Source: Desulfarculales bacterium UBA702
GTDB lineage: Bacteria > Desulfobacterota > Syntrophobacteria > Syntrophobacterales > Syntrophobacteraceae
Direction of reading: 5' to 3'
NCBI GenBank assembly: GCA_002298165.1
Contig: DBMI01000091.1
Coordinates: 1-17,065 of the forward strand
Length of the DNA: 17,065 nt
This document shows positions 14,691 to 17,065 of the stretch, piece after piece; within the stretch, counting starts at the first letter, position 1, and the number at the start of each line of letters is the position of its first letter. The notes under the pieces are model-generated. The model ran no database searches and was not told the DNA's origin. It saw only the letters and a program-made list of their open reading frames with translations. A program made the position numbers and the translations under genes.

Positions 14691-16967
14691 GTGGGAACCC
14701 AGGAAAATGCGGTTGCCATTCTCTACCAGAAAATCAAGGAAAGGGAGCAGCGCCCGCCGCTTCCTTTTCCCGAATACATGGACCTTGCGGTAAGCTCGCC
14801 CAACCTGGTCTTCCGAAACATCTTCCAGATGTTCCACGACATGATTTATTGCTACATAGGCGAGGGCGTCAATGAATATCCTGACGATCCCGAATCGATC
14901 AATTACGTCTACTACGACTGTAGCAAACTCTTCGAAGAGGGTGCCGATCACCCTTTCTTCGGTGACAGGCTTTTTGCCAACAGATTGATCGCCCATATCT
15001 CACCCTTCAGGCGAGGGCTCAGGCAAAACAGGATCTACATCTTCGAAGGACCGCACGGGTCCGGTAAGAGTACTTTCCTCAATAACGTCCTGATGAAATT
15101 CGAGCAGTACGCCAAAACGGATGAGGGGGCGAGCTATGAGACGCTTTGGCGGCTGAACAGAAACATTTTGGGAGGATGGCAGGGCCCGGATCAGCGCCTG
15201 TTGAGCCAGCTCCAGGGCCTGACCGCTTCTTTTGTATCCGAGACACCGCGGGACAACTCAGTGCAGAGCGCCAAGGACTTCCTCGAAGTCCCCTGTCCCA
15301 GTCATGACAACCCCGTACTGCTTATTCCAAAGACGTACCGCAAGGAATTCCTCGACGAATTGATCACCAACAAGGACTTCAAGCACAAACTCTTTTCACA
15401 CAAGCAGTACGAATGGGTATTCAAGGACAGTCCGTGCACCATCTGCCAGTCTTTGTACCAGACCCTCCTCGATATGCTGGATTCCCCCTCCAGGGTCTTC
15501 GAAATGATCTTTGCCCGAAGATATTGCTTTAATCGGAGGCTAGGAGCAGGTATCAGCGTGTTCAATCCCGGCGACAGGGTAACAAAGACCGGTGTTATGA
15601 CAAATAACCTGCTCCAGACCCAGCTAAATGATCTGGTAAGGGACAGCAACAGGGTAAAATACTTCTATTCGAGATACGCCAACACCAACAACGGCATATA
15701 TGCCCTCATGGACATAAAGGCATACAACAAGGAGCGCTTCTCGAATCTTCATGGAATAATAAGCGAAGGTGTCCACAAGGTGGAGGACATCGAAGAAAAC
15801 GTAAACTCGCTCTTCCTCGCGGTAATGAATCCCGAGGACCGCGCCAATATAGCCGATACGCAATCGTTCGCCGACCGAATTACCTACATCAAGATACCCT
15901 ATATTCTCGACTATAACACGGAGGTAAAAATCTACAGAAATACCTTCGGGAATCAGATAGCCAAGTACTTCCTTCCAAGAGTATTGGAAAATTTCGCGAA
16001 AGTCATAATCTCATCCCGGCTTAATCCCCGCTCCGAAGGTATGGCCGACTGGATACCCGACGGAGAAAAGTACAACCGCTATTGCGACAAGAACCTTCTG
16101 CTGCTCAAGATGGACATATATACCGGTTTCATCCCTTCATGGCTGGCTGAAGAAGACAGGAAGAACTTTACAGCCAAGAAGCGGCGCAGAATCATTGCCG
16201 AATCCGAGTGGGAGGGTGACAAGGGCATTACAGGCAGGGATTCAATCAAAATATTCAATGAGTTCTACTCGGCTTACGCAAAAAAGGGCAAGCCCATTAC
16301 GATGGAGATGGTCTACAGCTTTTTCAGCAAACAGGGGGGAAGCGCTGGTGGTCCGATACCCTGGGGTTTTCTGGATTCCCTTGTTCGCCTCTACAACTAC
16401 ACCGTCCTGCAGGAGGTAAAGGAGTCTCTCTACTATTATAATGAGGAGAATATCTCACGCGAAATTCAAAATTATCTGTTCGCTGTCAACTTTGATACCG
16501 GGCAGACTCAAAAGTGCTCTTTCACCGGAGATGAGCTTGAGATAACTGAAGATTTATTCGAAGCTGTTGAGCGCAGGGTCCTGGGGGCAAATTCCGAGAA
16601 AAGCCAGCGAGTGGCGTTCAGAAAGGAAATCCAGAACCAGTATGCATCCAAGACGCTCACTCAGGAAATTATGCTCGATGGAAAGACAATAACCGAAACA
16701 CAGCTCTATGAATCGTTTCACCAGCGATATATCCACAACCTTAAAGAAAACGTGCTGGACCCCTTCCTCAAAAACGATAACTTCCGAAATGCCGTAAAGG
16801 ACTTCACCACGGAGGGCTTTAAGTCCTACGACAAGCGGATACGTGAGGACGTATCCATGTTGATAAAAAATCTCACCTCAAAATACGGATATACGGAACA
16901 GGGCGCAAAGGAGGTCTGCATTTATGTAATCGACAGCGACCTCTCAGCGGCCTTTGCAGGTGATTAA
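14691..16967 (+). CDS. PrkA-type AAA+ protein, second divergent paralogue (PrkA2)
   Basis: A 758-residue PrkA-family protein with very little similarity to PrkA1. It has Walker A GPHGSGKST at 120-128, close in form to Bacillus PrkA, then the family zinc-type motif CPSH at 202-205 paired with CTIC at 249-252 before a long insertion-rich AAA core. The Walker B region reads GIYALMDIK at 335-343, where Asp341 aligns with the catalytic Glu of PrkA1 and Bacillus PrkA. Sensor 1 is AVMNPED at 377-383. The large C-terminal region (about 470-758) is helical and has no motif I can name. GTG 14691 is supported by GGAGG six bases upstream, and it begins 12 nt after the SpoVR stop. The Walker B change suggests slow ATP hydrolysis or a structural role, possibly with PrkA1 as a partner. 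Confidence 0.85.
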   Translation: MGTQENAVAILYQKIKEREQRPPLPFPEYMDLAVSSPNLVFRNIFQMFHDMIYCYIGEGVNEYPDDPESINYVYYDCSKLFEEGADHPFFGDRLFANRLIAHISPFRRGLRQNRIYIFEGPHGSGKSTFLNNVLMKFEQYAKTDEGASYETLWRLNRNILGGWQGPDQRLLSQLQGLTASFVSETPRDNSVQSAKDFLEVPCPSHDNPVLLIPKTYRKEFLDELITNKDFKHKLFSHKQYEWVFKDSPCTICQSLYQTLLDMLDSPSRVFEMIFARRYCFNRRLGAGISVFNPGDRVTKTGVMTNNLLQTQLNDLVRDSNRVKYFYSRYANTNNGIYALMDIKAYNKERFSNLHGIISEGVHKVEDIEENVNSLFLAVMNPEDRANIADTQSFADRITYIKIPYILDYNTEVKIYRNTFGNQIAKYFLPRVLENFAKVIISSRLNPRSEGMADWIPDGEKYNRYCDKNLLLLKMDIYTGFIPSWLAEEDRKNFTAKKRRRIIAESEWEGDKGITGRDSIKIFNEFYSAYAKKGKPITMEMVYSFFSKQGGSAGGPIPWGFLDSLVRLYNYTVLQEVKESLYYYNEENISREIQNYLFAVNFDTGQTQKCSFTGDELEITEDLFEAVERRVLGANSEKSQRVAFRKEIQNQYASKTLTQEIMLDGKTITETQLYESFHQRYIHNLKENVLDPFLKNDNFRNAVKDFTTEGFKSYDKRIREDVSMLIKNLTSKYGYTEQGAKEVCIYVIDSDLSAAFAGD

Positions 16968-17065
16968 TCTAAAATCTCTGCGGATGCCCTTATACCAATT
17001 TACCTTGAAAATAGCCTTTAAGCGGCCTGTTCCAGGGGAGTGATCCTCACCATTTTCATGCTTCG

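Noticed and set aside
17018..17065. Minus-strand frame open to the window edge, ending in a TAA at 17018-17020
   Set aside because: Only 15 codons are visible, so I cannot tell the end of a convergent gene from chance.

Overview
This 17 kb window looks like a chromosomal segment from a mid-GC Gram-negative bacterium, most likely a deltaproteobacterium (Desulfobacterota, perhaps near Syntrophobacter or Desulfomonile-like groups). That placement is inferred from gene content: a PrkA / DUF444 / SpoVR cassette, a divergent S21 protein, an MltD-type transglycosylase and an EF-G paralogue away from any str operon. I see no tRNA, rRNA, CRISPR array, integrase or intact insertion sequence. Ten protein genes are well supported. 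Most intergenic gaps carry short perfect or near-perfect palindromes.

Layout: 1-496 is gene-free and holds several palindromes, ending in a strong terminator. A minus-strand pair follows: an MltD-like lytic transglycosylase (745-1791) and a 61-residue coiled-coil protein (497-682). A 620-nt gap contains promoters facing both ways and then a complete EF-G-type translocase (2416-4458), whose domain IV tip lacks the usual histidine. Next are an exported seven-repeat protein that probably folds as a beta-propeller (4683-5819) and an S21-like ribosomal protein (5958-6155), each with its own candidate promoter and with hairpins around it. Then come a half-size EamA transporter (6418-6831), a gate-domain membrane protein (6848-7816) and an M42 aminopeptidase (7933-9018). 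The first two are tightly linked and the third lies 116 nt downstream.

The most interesting part is 9468-16967, four consecutive plus-strand genes filling 7.5 kb: a PrkA-type AAA+ protein, a DUF444/YeaH von Willebrand A protein, a SpoVR/YcgB protein, and a second, very different PrkA-type AAA+ protein. The equivalent genes in E. coli (yeaG, yeaH, ycgB) belong to starvation and general stress responses, so this is probably a stress module with two non-identical AAA+ subunits. The first lacks the CPxH...CxxC zinc-type motif that the second keeps. The second appears to have Asp in place of the Walker B catalytic Glu. The leader of the cassette carries a sequence resembling a sigma-54 promoter, a 10-bp palindrome upstream of it and a small hairpin just downstream. 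These are candidate control sites and are unproven.

Start codons were adjusted where a better ribosome binding site or family length supported an internal start: the transglycosylase, S21, EamA, M42, PrkA1 and, less surely, YeaH.
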